Shown here piece after piece: positions 25,507 to 34,074 of a stretch of DNA of 64,000 nt. Source of the stretch: Bacteroides sp. Its GTDB lineage: Bacteria; Bacteroidota; Bacteroidia; Bacteroidales; Muribaculaceae. The stretch covers positions 1-64,000 of the forward strand of contig JAAVCM010000027.1 of assembly GCA_014802345.1 (NCBI GenBank), given 5' to 3'. The notes beneath the pieces were generated by a model. It had not been told where the DNA came from, did no database searches, and saw nothing but the letters and a program-made list of their open reading frames with translations. Made by a program: the position numbers and the translations under genes. Numbering within the stretch: the first letter of the stretch is position 1; the number at the start of each line of letters is the position of its first letter.

Positions 25507-26705
25507 TTTCCTTCATATAAGTCTGTAAGGACTGCACAATGCTCGTCGGCACTGAAACGCCGGCGTGCTTCCTCCATAATCTCACGGTAAGGCCAAGGGG
25601 TGTGCCACGCCTTCTCGATGGCCTCCGTCAGTTCGTCAGCATCACCCGACTTGAAGATTATCCCCGACTTACCCTCGACCAGTTCGGGTATACCGCCGAT
25701 ACGCGCACCGACGACCGGCGTACCCGCACAGAGCGATTCGATTGCGCTAAGAGGATTGTTCTCATAACACTCCGAGCAGACCACCGAGAAGCGTGCGCCG
25801 GAAAGGAGGTCGGCAACTTTGGCGGGAGGGAGCGAACCGACAAACTCGATGTTACCACACGATGCCGCACGCGCTTTCAATTCATCTTCAAGAGGGCCGC
25901 CGCCGGCTATTTTCAGCGTGTAGGGCAGACGTGATGCAGCCTCGATGAGCGTGTTGAGACCCTTTTCAGCCGAAAGCCTGCCGACATAGCAGTAGTATGG
26001 CTGACGCGTCTCTGAGAATTCTATGTTGGCATAGCGTTCCTCTATCTCAGGGCCTACGAAGTTGCACAGCACGCGCATCTTCTCCTGCGGATAGCCGGCG
26101 GAAATCATCTTGTCGCGGATAAATGCGCTCGGACAGAGGAAAATATCGGTAAATTCGGTCAGGCGACCCGGATTCCATTTGAGGGCTTCAAGATAGGCAA
26201 GCAGACTTGCCGGAAGCGAGTCCTTCATACACTTAGTGAGCAGTACCTGTTTCTTGTCATGGAAACAGCGCTCGCACACCTGTCCGCGATGCAGACACGA
26301 GTAGGCGGGACAGGCAATCTTATAGTCATGGAGAGTCCACACTACTTTTATGCCCCTGCGGTGGGCAAGCTCGCCGACAAGAGGCGACAGATAGGAGTGG
26401 ACATTGTGGAGATGCACGACGTCGGGACGGAAATCATCCAGCAGACGGTTGAAGCGGGCTTTGAGCGAATCAAGCCCGAGGGTACGGAGCATAGCCTTGA
26501 CTTTCCCCGATAGACCCTTGAAAAATTCCACCTGCGGGACAAAGTAATCGGCATAGGGAGTGGCTATATTCTCAGGATAGTCCATGGAGAACACTGCAAC
26601 CTCATAACCTCTGTCGCGCAACGCCTGCTCAAGATTAATGACACAACCCTCCGCACCTCCACGCCTGTAATAGAATTTATTTACAAGGAGTATACGTTGT
26701 TTCAT
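25503..26705 (-). CDS. GT4-type glycosyltransferase
   Basis: The 400-aa GT-B enzyme starts NKFYYRRGGAEGCVINLEQ. The middle carries VHLHNVHSYLSP and WTLHDYKIACPAYSCLH, with a Cys-containing loop (CERCFHDKK) that is frequent in this GT4 subgroup. The C-terminal domain has YVGRLSAEKGLNTLIEAA and CYENNPLSAIESLCAGTPVV (EX7E). It is the first gene of a pair overlapping by 4 nt. It probably contributes to capsule, O-antigen or exopolysaccharide synthesis at the inner membrane face. Confidence 0.88.
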   Translation of the reverse strand: MKQRILLVNKFYYRRGGAEGCVINLEQALRDRGYEVAVFSMDYPENIATPYADYFVPQVEFFKGLSGKVKAMLRTLGLDSLKARFNRLLDDFRPDVVHLHNVHSYLSPLVGELAHRRGIKVVWTLHDYKIACPAYSCLHRGQVCERCFHDKKQVLLTKCMKDSLPASLLAYLEALKWNPGRLTEFTDIFLCPSAFIRDKMISAGYPQEKMRVLCNFVGPEIEERYANIEFSETRQPYYCYVGRLSAEKGLNTLIEAASRLPYTLKIAGGGPLEDELKARAASCGNIEFVGSLPPAKVADLLSGARFSVVCSECYENNPLSAIESLCAGTPVVGARIGGIPELVEGKSGIIFKSGDADELTEAIEKAWHTPWPYREIMEEARRRFSADEHCAVLTDLYEGK

Positions 26706-26862
26706 GACTGCACAAAAATATATAGACCGGTACCCCCTTAGATGGCGGCACCATATAAATAGGTAACGGCAGGAGACTAATATTATTTTAATCCCCCCTC
26801 AATTTCCATTCCCAATCCCATTACACATCATCCCGACCTCCCACCAGTGAGGAAGATATGGT

Positions 26863-26896
26863 GTCTGACGAGTCTGATCGGTCAGACTCGTCAGAC
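26863..26896. repeat. 15-bp perfect palindrome (REP-like), in otherwise empty 310-nt gap
   Basis: GTCTGACGAGTCTGA, loop TCGG, then the exact reverse complement. Each arm contains its own internal near-palindrome GACGAGTC. No T-run follows on either strand, so it is not a typical terminator. It lies between divergent gene groups at 26706-27017, where otherwise only the promoter of the rnf genes is seen. Confidence 0.6.
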
Positions 26897-26953
26897 AAAG
26901 AGAATGAGAATCGAAGGCGAAATTAAATTTATTTTTCTAATCGGCGCGGAGTG

Positions 26954-26984
26954 TTGTCAGTTTTACAGAAATTCATTAACTTTG
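26954..26984 (+). promoter_or_regulatory. Bacteroidetes promoter for rseC-rnfB-rnfC
   Basis: TTG at 26954-26956 and TAACTTTG at 26977-26984, with a 20-nt spacer. The start of transcription would be near 26991, about 27 nt before the rseC ATG. Confidence 0.65.
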
Positions 26985-27017
26985 CTCCCGCATATTTAGT
27001 GTTTTTTATCTATTATC

Positions 27018-27455
27018 ATGAGTAAAGAAGACGTAACCCACCGGGGTGTCATCGAGAAAGTGGAACGCGGTTTCATCGTCATCCGCACGGACGACGAGCA
27101 GAAATGTGAAGGCTGCGCCATCACTGCCATCTGCAACAGCAACAACGGCAAGAAGGAAGGGGAGCAACGCGAACTTCTGACCATCGACACACCGTCTTCC
27201 GACGACTTCAACGTCGGTGAGCGAGTGGAGGTGAGCGCGACATCCGGCTCGACACTCCGCGCCACATGGTGGGCCCTCATCCTGCCGACGCTTATATTCG
27301 GCGGAGTGATTGTCGGCCTGCGTCTCGGCTTCCCGTCGCTCGGCGGATGGTCGATTGCCCTCGGCTTCGCTGCTCTCGGACTCTATGACTTCTTCCTTTA
27401 CAAACGCCGGAGAAGCCTCGCACAGAAAATCAGTTGGAAAATAAGAAAAATATGA
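27018..27455 (+). CDS. rseC: RseC/MucC family protein (Rnf-associated)
   Basis: The 145-aa small membrane protein has a cytoplasmic N-terminal beta domain with Cys30, Cys33 and Cys39 (KCEGCAITAIC), then two transmembrane helices (WALILPTLIFGGVIVGL and WSIALGFAALGLYDFF) and a basic tail. In many Bacteroidetes a protein of this family is the first gene of the rnf operon and is thought to assist the complex or redox-linked SoxR reduction. rnfB starts 17 nt downstream. Confidence 0.85.
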   Translation: MSKEDVTHRGVIEKVERGFIVIRTDDEQKCEGCAITAICNSNNGKKEGEQRELLTIDTPSSDDFNVGERVEVSATSGSTLRATWWALILPTLIFGGVIVGLRLGFPSLGGWSIALGFAALGLYDFFLYKRRRSLAQKISWKIRKI

Positions 27456-27472
27456 CGTTTTAATTTATTACC

Positions 27473-28330
27473 ATGAATATTATAGTAACCTCCATCATCG
27501 TCCTCGGGATTATCGGAATTGTAGGTGCATCAGTGCTCTACTTAGTGGCCAAGCGCTTCTATGTCCATGAAGATCCCCGCATCGATCAAGTTGAAGCCCT
27601 CCTCCCCGGAGCAAACTGCGGCGGCTGCGGACGCAGCGGTTGCCGCGACTTTGCAGCAGCCTGCGTGTGTGCCGACACCCTCGACGGGCTTGTCTGCCCC
27701 GCTTCAGGAAGCGCAATCATGAAGCAGATCGGTGCCATCGTCGGTCTGGCAGCAGCCGAGACCAAACCCAAAATCGCAGTGCTGAAATGCAACGGTACCT
27801 GTGACCTCCGCCCGCGCCTCGCACGTTTCGAAGGTGCGCCGACCTGTGCGGTCCTCGCCTCGCTCGGTTCAGGCGAATCCCCCTGTCCCAACGGCTGTCT
27901 GGGCTGCGGCGACTGTGTCGAAGCCTGTCCCTACGGCGCAATGCAGATGAATCTCGAGACCGGTCTCCCCGAAGTCCTCGAGGATAAGTGTGTCGGATGC
28001 GGAGCCTGCGTCAAGGCGTGTCCCCGCTCCATCATCGAACTCCGCAACAAGGGTCCGCGCGGCATGAGGGTCTACGTCGCCTGCTCCAACAAGGAGAAGG
28101 GCGCACTGGCCATGAAAGCCTGCAAAGTTGCCTGCATCGGTTGCTCGAAATGTCTCAAAGAGTGTACGCACGACGCAATCACCATTGCCAACAACCTCTC
28201 GTATATCGACTATGAGAAGTGCAAGCTCTGTCGTAAATGTGTGGACGTATGCCCGACCCACGCCATCCACGCCGTTAACTTCCCGGTCAAGAAAGCTCCC
28301 GCAAAGGAGAAAGTTGAAGAAACAGCCTGA
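27473..28330 (+). CDS. rnfB: Rnf electron-transport complex subunit B
   Basis: The 285-aa iron-sulfur protein of the ion-translocating ferredoxin:NAD oxidoreductase has an N-terminal membrane helix (IIVTSIIVLGIIGIVGASVLYLVA). The Rnf-type 4Fe-4S domain follows (GANCGGCGRSGCRDF, with a later CP). Ferredoxin-like clusters then appear: CLGCGDCVEACP, CVGCGACVKACP, CIGCSKCLKEC and CKLCRKCVDVCP. The number of clusters fits RnfB of Bacteroides-type complexes. rnfC begins 11 nt later. Confidence 0.93.
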   Translation: MNIIVTSIIVLGIIGIVGASVLYLVAKRFYVHEDPRIDQVEALLPGANCGGCGRSGCRDFAAACVCADTLDGLVCPASGSAIMKQIGAIVGLAAAETKPKIAVLKCNGTCDLRPRLARFEGAPTCAVLASLGSGESPCPNGCLGCGDCVEACPYGAMQMNLETGLPEVLEDKCVGCGACVKACPRSIIELRNKGPRGMRVYVACSNKEKGALAMKACKVACIGCSKCLKECTHDAITIANNLSYIDYEKCKLCRKCVDVCPTHAIHAVNFPVKKAPAKEKVEETA

Positions 28331-28341
28331 AATCAACAGTC

Positions 28342-29685
28342 ATGAAACTACATACCTTTAAAATAGGCGGCGTACATCCCGCTGAAAACAAGATTGCCGC
28401 CGGCAAACCAATCGAGAATCTTCCCCTTCCCGAAGAAGTCGTACTCCCCGTGTCGCAGCACATCGGCGCACCCGCAACCCCCATCGTCAAGAAAGGCGAC
28501 AAGGTGAAGCGCGGCGACCGCGTGGCTGATGCCGGAGGTTTCGTCTCCGCGCCGATCCACACCCCTATCTCCGGAACAGTCGTAAAGATTGATGTTGCGC
28601 GGACTCCGCAGGGGATGCCCGTACAGGCCATCTATATCAAAAGCGACGAGGCTGACCGCGCAGCCGATGCCGAGGCTATCGCCAACCGCGACAAGAATCC
28701 CCGCAGCGAGGCCGAGATAGCAGCCCTCGACGGCAAAGCCATCATCGACCTTATCAAGAATGCCGGTATCGTCGGTCTGGGCGGCGCGACCTTCCCGACC
28801 CATGTAAAGCTCTCGCCCCCTCCCGGCTCGAAAGCTGAAATCGTCATCATCAACGCAGCCGAATGTGAGCCGTGTCTGTCGTGCGACGATATGCTCATGC
28901 GCGAGAATCCCCGCGAGATTGTCAAGGGCGTGCAGCTCCTTATGCGTGCCGCCGGTGTCAACCGCGGTGTCATCGCCATCGAGGAAAACAAACCCGAAGC
29001 CATAGCCGCTCTCACCGAGGCAGCCGCTTCCGCTCCCGGAGTGGAGGTGATGACCATGCAGGTCAAATATCCGCAGGGCGGTGAGAAGCAGCTCATCGAA
29101 GCTGTCATCGGTAAAGAAGTTCCCTCGGGCGGACTTCCCATCGCCACCGGTGCCATCGTCCAGAACGTGGCTACCGCCTATGCCGTCTATCGTGCGGTCG
29201 TGCTTGGCGAACCCCTCATGGACCGTGTCCTTACGCTCCACGACGGCGACGAAGGCCGTAACCTCCGTGTGGCTCTCGGCACAATCCTCGCCACTCTCGT
29301 TCCCGGCAAGGAATATGAAAAGATTATCCTAGGCGGCCCGATGATGGGACGTACCGCTTCGACCCTCCAGACCCCGATGATTAAAGGTACCTCCGGCATC
29401 CTTCTCGACAGCCGCTACGCGCATCGCCGTCCTGCTGAAAACTGCATCCGTTGTGCCAAGTGTGTCGATGTCTGTCCGATGGGGCTTGAGCCCTTCCTCA
29501 TCAGTACACTCTCGCGTCTGCACGAGTGGGATGATGCAGAGGAACAGAAAATCGCAAACTGCATCGAATGTGGCTCTTGCAGCTACATCTGCCCTGCCTC
29601 ACGTCCTCTGCTCGACTACATCCGTATCGGTAAAGGCAAGGTGATGGCAGCAATGCGCGCCCGCGCAGCCGCCGCCAAAGCATAA
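28342..29685 (+). CDS. rnfC: Rnf electron-transport complex subunit C
   Basis: The 447-aa peripheral subunit is thought to bind NADH/FMN. The N-terminal barrel-sandwich region (HIGAPATPIVKKGDKVKRGD) is followed by the NuoF/RnfC nucleotide-binding core (GIVGLGGATFPTHVK, NAAECEPCLSCDD). Two C-terminal 4Fe-4S motifs are present (CIRCAKCVDVCP and CIECGSCSYICP). The expected next genes rnfD, rnfG, rnfE and rnfA, encoding the flavin-carrying and ion-conducting membrane subunits, are absent. A toxin-antitoxin pair begins 39 nt downstream instead. Confidence 0.93.
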   Translation: MKLHTFKIGGVHPAENKIAAGKPIENLPLPEEVVLPVSQHIGAPATPIVKKGDKVKRGDRVADAGGFVSAPIHTPISGTVVKIDVARTPQGMPVQAIYIKSDEADRAADAEAIANRDKNPRSEAEIAALDGKAIIDLIKNAGIVGLGGATFPTHVKLSPPPGSKAEIVIINAAECEPCLSCDDMLMRENPREIVKGVQLLMRAAGVNRGVIAIEENKPEAIAALTEAAASAPGVEVMTMQVKYPQGGEKQLIEAVIGKEVPSGGLPIATGAIVQNVATAYAVYRAVVLGEPLMDRVLTLHDGDEGRNLRVALGTILATLVPGKEYEKIILGGPMMGRTASTLQTPMIKGTSGILLDSRYAHRRPAENCIRCAKCVDVCPMGLEPFLISTLSRLHEWDDAEEQKIANCIECGSCSYICPASRPLLDYIRIGKGKVMAAMRARAAAAKA

Positions 29686-29724
29686 TTCCAATCGAGCCAA
29701 AGCCAATCTACATCCTCCATAGCT

Positions 29725-30042
29725 ATGCCGGATTCATCCATCATAAATGCCCTGAAAGCCATATTCAAAAGGATAGTGCCTGATGCTCAGGTCTATCTTT
29801 TTGGCTCACAGGCACGAGGATCCGCAAAAGAGGGCAGTGATTTGGATCTGCTCATTCTCTTGGACAGGTCACAGATAACGCCTACGGATGAGTACAATAT
29901 CACCAACCCACTCTATGACCTTGAAATGAAGGAAGGAGTGATGATCAGCCCGATAGTCATGACGACTTCCCGATGGGAGCAGAGCAAATACCAGACGTTA
30001 CTGTACCACAACATTCAGCAGGACGGAATAAAACTGCAATGA
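29725..30042 (+). CDS. MNT-type nucleotidyltransferase (antitoxin of MNT-HEPN pair)
   Basis: The 105-aa minimal nucleotidyltransferase has the pol-beta motif GSQARGSAKEGSDLDLLILL: Gly27-Ser28, then Asp39 and Asp41 as metal ligands. In characterised MNT-HEPN systems this protein inactivates its HEPN partner by adding AMP to it. The stop overlaps the HEPN start as ATGA. It sits immediately after rnfC, in a place normally occupied by rnfD. Confidence 0.88.
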   Translation: MPDSSIINALKAIFKRIVPDAQVYLFGSQARGSAKEGSDLDLLILLDRSQITPTDEYNITNPLYDLEMKEGVMISPIVMTTSRWEQSKYQTLLYHNIQQDGIKLQ

Positions 30043-30434
30043 CACCGGAAATCAGAGCTGAAATAGTCCGTTACCGTATATCCAAAGCCCATCAGCTTTT
30101 GGTGGAAATCCGGAAGATGATGGAATTGGAGATGTGGAATTCTGCCGTAAACAGAATGTACTATGCCTGTTTTCACTCAGCATCCGCACTTCTGATAAAA
30201 AAAGGTATTGATTCACATACCCACAAAGGATTACGCCAGAATTTCAATGCCCATATAGTCAAAAACGGCTACATTGTGCCGGAGGAAGCCCGAGTCCTGA
30301 TGCGCGTCTATGACAAGCGACAGGCCGCAGACTACGATGATTTCATTGACTGCACCCGTGAGGAAATCGAGGCTTTATATCCTTCTGTCGAGCTTTTCAT
30401 AAGGCGGATGCAGGAGCTGCTTGACAAAGAATGA
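30039..30434 (+). CDS. HEPN-domain protein (putative RNase toxin)
   Basis: The 131-aa all-helical HEPN protein has the core NRMYYACFHSASALL, giving the RX6H signature at Arg39 and His46. The track ORF starts 66 nt earlier inside the MNT gene; the ATG at 30039 gives the family N-terminus and a 4-nt overlap. In this class the toxin cleaves RNA until AMPylated by the partner. A strong terminator follows, so the pair is closed off from the aminotransferase gene downstream. Confidence 0.87.
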   Translation: MTPEIRAEIVRYRISKAHQLLVEIRKMMELEMWNSAVNRMYYACFHSASALLIKKGIDSHTHKGLRQNFNAHIVKNGYIVPEEARVLMRVYDKRQAADYDDFIDCTREEIEALYPSVELFIRRMQELLDKE

Positions 30435-30456
30435 CTGTCCAACCCAATGATAACAG

Positions 30457-30490
30457 ATATGCCGGATTGCAGAATCCGGCATATTTTTTT
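30457..30490 (+). terminator. Hairpin terminator after MNT-HEPN pair
   Basis: A perfect 12-bp stem ATATGCCGGATT / AATCCGGCATAT with loop GCAG runs into a T-run of seven. Confidence 0.92.
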
Positions 30491-30608
30491 ACCATGCCTC
30501 TTTCTTTTAAGAAAACTTTGGAACTGAAACCGACAAATCTCACGGATTTTCCTTAAATTTGCACTCGCGTAATAATTAACACGTTAAACCAATATAGCTC
30601 ACAGATAT

Positions 30609-31805
30609 ATGACCCACATTTCAGAACGCGTGCAGGCGCTTGCCCCCTCAGCAACCCTTGCAATGTCCCAGAAAAGCAATGAGCTGAAGGCTCAGGGCGT
30701 CGACGTAATCAACCTCTCTGTCGGAGAACCCGACTTCGAGACTCCCCACCACATCAAAGAGGCTGCCAAACGTGCCATCGACGAGAATTTCACCTTCTAC
30801 ACTCCCGTGCCGGGCTATATGTCGCTCCGCAAGGCTGTGTCCGAAAAACTCGCCAAAGAAAACGGTGTCACCTACGCGCCTGAACAGATTGTGGTGTCAA
30901 ACGGTGCAAAACAGGCTCTCTGCAACGTAATCCTCGCCACAATCAATCCTGACGACGAAGTAATCATCCCCATGCCTGCATGGGTAAGCTACGTCGAGAT
31001 GGTCAAACTTGCCGGAGGCAAGACCGTAGAAATCCGTGCCGGTATCAGTCAGGATTTCAAGATTTCGCCCGAACAGCTTGAAGCCGCCATCACTCCCGCC
31101 ACCCGTATGGTCCTGCTCTGCTCTCCCTCCAACCCTACGGGAAGCATCTATTCCCGCGAAGAGCTACAAGGTCTCGTAGCTGTCCTTGCAAAGTATCCCG
31201 ACATCATGGTTCTCGCCGATGAAATCTATGAGCATATCAACTTCACCGGCTCGTTCACCTCACTTGCATCCTTCCCCGAAATCGCCGACCGCACCATCAT
31301 CATCAACGGCGTGTCGAAAGCATACGCCATGACCGGCTGGCGTATCGGCTACTGCGCCGCTCCCCAGTGGCTCGCAAAGGCCGTCACCAAACTCCAAGGT
31401 CAGTACACCTCCAATGCTTCGTCAATCGCGCAGAAGGCAGCCGAAGCCGCCTACACCGGCCCACAGGAGTGCATCGCGGAGATGAACAAGGCTTTTGAAC
31501 GCCGCCGCAACCTCGTGGTCGAGCTGGCATCGCAGATTCCCGGTCTGAAAGTCAACTGCCCGCAGGGTGCCTTCTATCTTTTCCCGGAAGTGAGCGCCTA
31601 CATCGGCAAGACCACTCCCGAGGGTAAGACCATCGAAAGTTCAGCCGACATAGCCATGTATCTCCTCGAAGCAGGCCATGTCGCCACAGTCGACGGCGGA
31701 GCATTCGGTATGGAAGGATATATCCGCCTGAGCTACGCTACCTCCGACGACAACCTCCGCGAAGCAATGCGCCGCATAGCAGCCACACTCGCAACACTGA
31801 AATAA
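30609..31805 (+). CDS. aspC: Class I PLP-dependent aminotransferase (aspartate aminotransferase type)
   Basis: The 398-aa type I fold enzyme has VINLSVGEPDFETP at the N-terminus and the cofactor contacts SNGAKQAL and CSPSNPTGS. Schiff-base Lys237 lies in NGVSKAYAMTGWRIGY, and the substrate-carboxylate Arg is in GYIRLSYATS. It closely fits the bacterial Ib-type aspartate/prephenate aminotransferases, so amino-acid specificity beyond Asp is possible. A TAAATTTG motif at 30554-30561 is a candidate -7 element. tyrS follows after 42 nt. Confidence 0.88.
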   Translation: MTHISERVQALAPSATLAMSQKSNELKAQGVDVINLSVGEPDFETPHHIKEAAKRAIDENFTFYTPVPGYMSLRKAVSEKLAKENGVTYAPEQIVVSNGAKQALCNVILATINPDDEVIIPMPAWVSYVEMVKLAGGKTVEIRAGISQDFKISPEQLEAAITPATRMVLLCSPSNPTGSIYSREELQGLVAVLAKYPDIMVLADEIYEHINFTGSFTSLASFPEIADRTIIINGVSKAYAMTGWRIGYCAAPQWLAKAVTKLQGQYTSNASSIAQKAAEAAYTGPQECIAEMNKAFERRRNLVVELASQIPGLKVNCPQGAFYLFPEVSAYIGKTTPEGKTIESSADIAMYLLEAGHVATVDGGAFGMEGYIRLSYATSDDNLREAMRRIAATLATLK

Positions 31806-31847
31806 ATCAACCAGAATCGCAATAAAGAAACCATCCCTTATTTATAA

Positions 31848-33143
31848 ATGGATTTTATTGAAGAACTCACTTGGCGTGGCATGATCCACACTGTCATGCC
31901 GGGTACAGACGAACAGCTCAAAAAAGGCATGACTACTGCCTACCTCGGCATTGACCCGACTGCCGACAGTCTCCACATCGGCCACCTCTGCGGTGTGATG
32001 ATGCTCCGCCACTTCCAGCGTTGCGGCCACAAGCCCCTCGCACTCGTCGGCGGTGCCACAGGCATGATCGGCGACCCCTCAGGCAAGAGTGCCGAGCGTA
32101 ATCTCCTCGACGAAGCAACCCTCCGCCACAATCAGGAAGCCATCAAAAAGCAGCTTTCCAAATTCCTTGATTTCGAGAGCGATGCCCCCAACAAGGCCGA
32201 GATGGTCAACAACTATGACTGGACCAAGGACGTCACCTTCCTTGACTTCGCACGCGAAATCGGCAAGCACATCACCGTCAACTACATGATGGCGAAGGAC
32301 TCCGTCCAGAAGCGACTCAACGGCGAAGCCCGCGACGGTCTGAGCTTCACCGAGTTCACATATCAGCTTCTGCAAGGTTTCGACTTCTATACGCTCTACA
32401 AGGACAAGGACTGCAAACTTCAGCTCGGAGGCAGCGACCAGTGGGGCAACATCACCACCGGCACCGAACTTATCCGCCGCAAGCTCGGCGGAGAGGCTTA
32501 CGCCCTCACCTGCCCCCTCATCACCAAGGCCGACGGCGGCAAGTTCGGCAAGACCGAGAGCGGTAACGTATGGCTTGACCCGCGCTACACCTCTCCTTAT
32601 AAGTTCTATCAGTTCTGGCTCAACGTCAGCGATGCCGATGCCGAGAAATATCTGAAAATCTTCACCGCCCTCACCAAAGAGGAAATAGATGCGCTCATCG
32701 AGGAACACGCCAAGGATCCCGGCCAGCGCCCCATGCAGAAACGTCTCGCAAAAGAGGTCACCATCATGGTGCATAGCGAGGAGGACTACAATGCTGCTGT
32801 CGAAGCAAGCTCAATCCTGTTCAGCAACAAGGCAGACGAAGCCCTCCGTCACCTCGACGAGAAAACCCTCCTCGACGTATTCGAAGGTGTCCCGACCTTC
32901 AACATAGCCAAGGCCGACCTTGAAGCCGGACTCCCCGTAGTCGAGCTTCTCGCTGCCAAGACCGCAGTCTTCCCCTCGAAGGGAGAAGCCCGCAAGATGA
33001 TTCAGCAGGGAGGTGTCAGCATCAACAAGCAGAAAGTGACCGATCCCAATGCCGTCATCACGGCCGAGTCACTACTCAACGGTAAATATCTCCTCGCCCA
33101 GCGCGGCAAGAAGAACTACTATCTCCTCACCGTGACCGACTGA
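31848..33143 (+). CDS. tyrS: Tyrosyl-tRNA synthetase
   Basis: The 431-aa class I synthetase attaches tyrosine to tRNA-Tyr. The HIGH motif is in SLHIGHLCG (residues 43-46), the tyrosine-binding region is [13 protein letters not shown], and the KMSKS-equivalent is KFGKTESGN near residue 230. The C-terminal S4 RNA-binding domain is intact ([20 protein letters not shown]). It is the usual length for bacterial TyrS. A terminator follows. Confidence 0.96.
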   Translation: MDFIEELTWRGMIHTVMPGTDEQLKKGMTTAYLGIDPTADSLHIGHLCGVMMLRHFQRCGHKPLALVGGATGMIGDPSGKSAERNLLDEATLRHNQEAIKKQLSKFLDFESDAPNKAEMVNNYDWTKDVTFLDFAREIGKHITVNYMMAKDSVQKRLNGEARDGLSFTEFTYQLLQGFDFYTLYKDKDCKLQLGGSDQWGNITTGTELIRRKLGGEAYALTCPLITKADGGKFGKTESGNVWLDPRYTSPYKFYQFWLNVSDADAEKYLKIFTALTKEEIDALIEEHAKDPGQRPMQKRLAKEVTIMVHSEEDYNAAVEASSILFSNKADEALRHLDEKTLLDVFEGVPTFNIAKADLEAGLPVVELLAAKTAVFPSKGEARKMIQQGGVSINKQKVTDPNAVITAESLLNGKYLLAQRGKKNYYLLTVTD

Positions 33144-33195
33144 CCGATTTCCTCCCGGAAATTAAAAAATTGAATGTGTCAACCCGACGCAAACG

Positions 33196-33230
33196 ATGTC
33201 CGCAGAGTCCTCAGGCCCTGCGGACATTTT
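33196..33230 (+). terminator. Hairpin terminator after tyrS
   Basis: A 10-bp stem ATGTCCGCAG / CTGCGGACAT is followed by a T-rich stretch (TTTATTT). Confidence 0.82.
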
Positions 33231-33336
33231 ATTTCCGTACCCCCTGCATATCCCGACAGATGAACACATTTTTTAACCCTCAAACCCGACGGTGTGTCAT
33301 ACAATATTCCCGAATCGGAGTGCGTTATAATGATTG

Positions 33337-34074
33337 ATGAATCACCGCTTTTACATATTTATCCGTCTGGGGCTTCTGCTCGTGGCTTTAATGGCCGGGG
33401 GGCAGGGGTCGGTCGTCGGGCAGAATCTCAACGACAAGCTGATGAACCGTCCCTATGCCGATATGCGTCGATGGCATCTCGGCTTTTCTGTCGGTCTCCA
33501 CACTCAGGATTTCACGTTCACGCACAACGGTTTTGTCTCCGAGAACGGCGAACAGTGGTTTGTGGAACAACCGGCCTTCCAGCCCGGTTTCTGTGTGAAC
33601 GGACTGATTGACTACCGCCTCGGGACATATTTCAACCTCCGCTTCACGCCGGGAATGTATTTCGGCAACCGCGACATCACGATGCGCGAGTACAACTCAG
33701 GCAACGAACACCGCCAGAACCTTAAATCGGCTCTAATAGTCCTCCCGGTGGACCTTAAATTCTCAGGTCTGCGCTACCGCAACTCCCGTCCATACCTGAC
33801 GGCGGGAATCATGCCCACCGTCAACGTGACTAAGCAGAACAACGACTACCTGCGCACCAAATCCTCCGACTTCTTCCTCACCTGTGGTTTCGGATGCGAC
33901 TTCTATCTCCCCTATTTCAAGTTCAACCCTGAAATAAAGTTCTGCTTCGGACTCGGCGACAACCTCAGCCATGACCGCCCGGACATCTCCGAAGAACCCG
34001 ACAAACTCATAATCACCCAATCACTCAAAAAGGCCGTCTCACGCATGGTCGTCCTAACTTTCTATTTCGAATGA
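33337..34074 (+). CDS. porT: PorT family outer-membrane protein (T9SS)
   Basis: The 245-aa exported barrel protein has a signal peptide (LLLVALMAGGQGSVVGQ). Strands are typical of PorT (WHLGFSVGLHTQDFTFTH, FCVNGLIDYRLGTYFNLRFTPGMYFG, RPYLTAGIMPTVN, TFYFE), with the terminal aromatic. PorT is needed for T9SS function in P. gingivalis. The track ORF begins at a TTG three bases earlier; the ATG at 33337 is preferred. Its stop overlaps the porP start as ATGA, tying it to the core T9SS operon. Confidence 0.85.
   Translation: MNHRFYIFIRLGLLLVALMAGGQGSVVGQNLNDKLMNRPYADMRRWHLGFSVGLHTQDFTFTHNGFVSENGEQWFVEQPAFQPGFCVNGLIDYRLGTYFNLRFTPGMYFGNRDITMREYNSGNEHRQNLKSALIVLPVDLKFSGLRYRNSRPYLTAGIMPTVNVTKQNNDYLRTKSSDFFLTCGFGCDFYLPYFKFNPEIKFCFGLGDNLSHDRPDISEEPDKLIITQSLKKAVSRMVVLTFYFE

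Noticed and set aside
28348-29241. 297-aa minus-strand ORF over rnfC
   Set aside because: Antisense shadow; rnfC has intact cofactor motifs throughout.
33294-33611. 105-aa ORF overlapping porT
   Set aside because: Different frame, no signal peptide, ends within porT; the porT frame shows family features.
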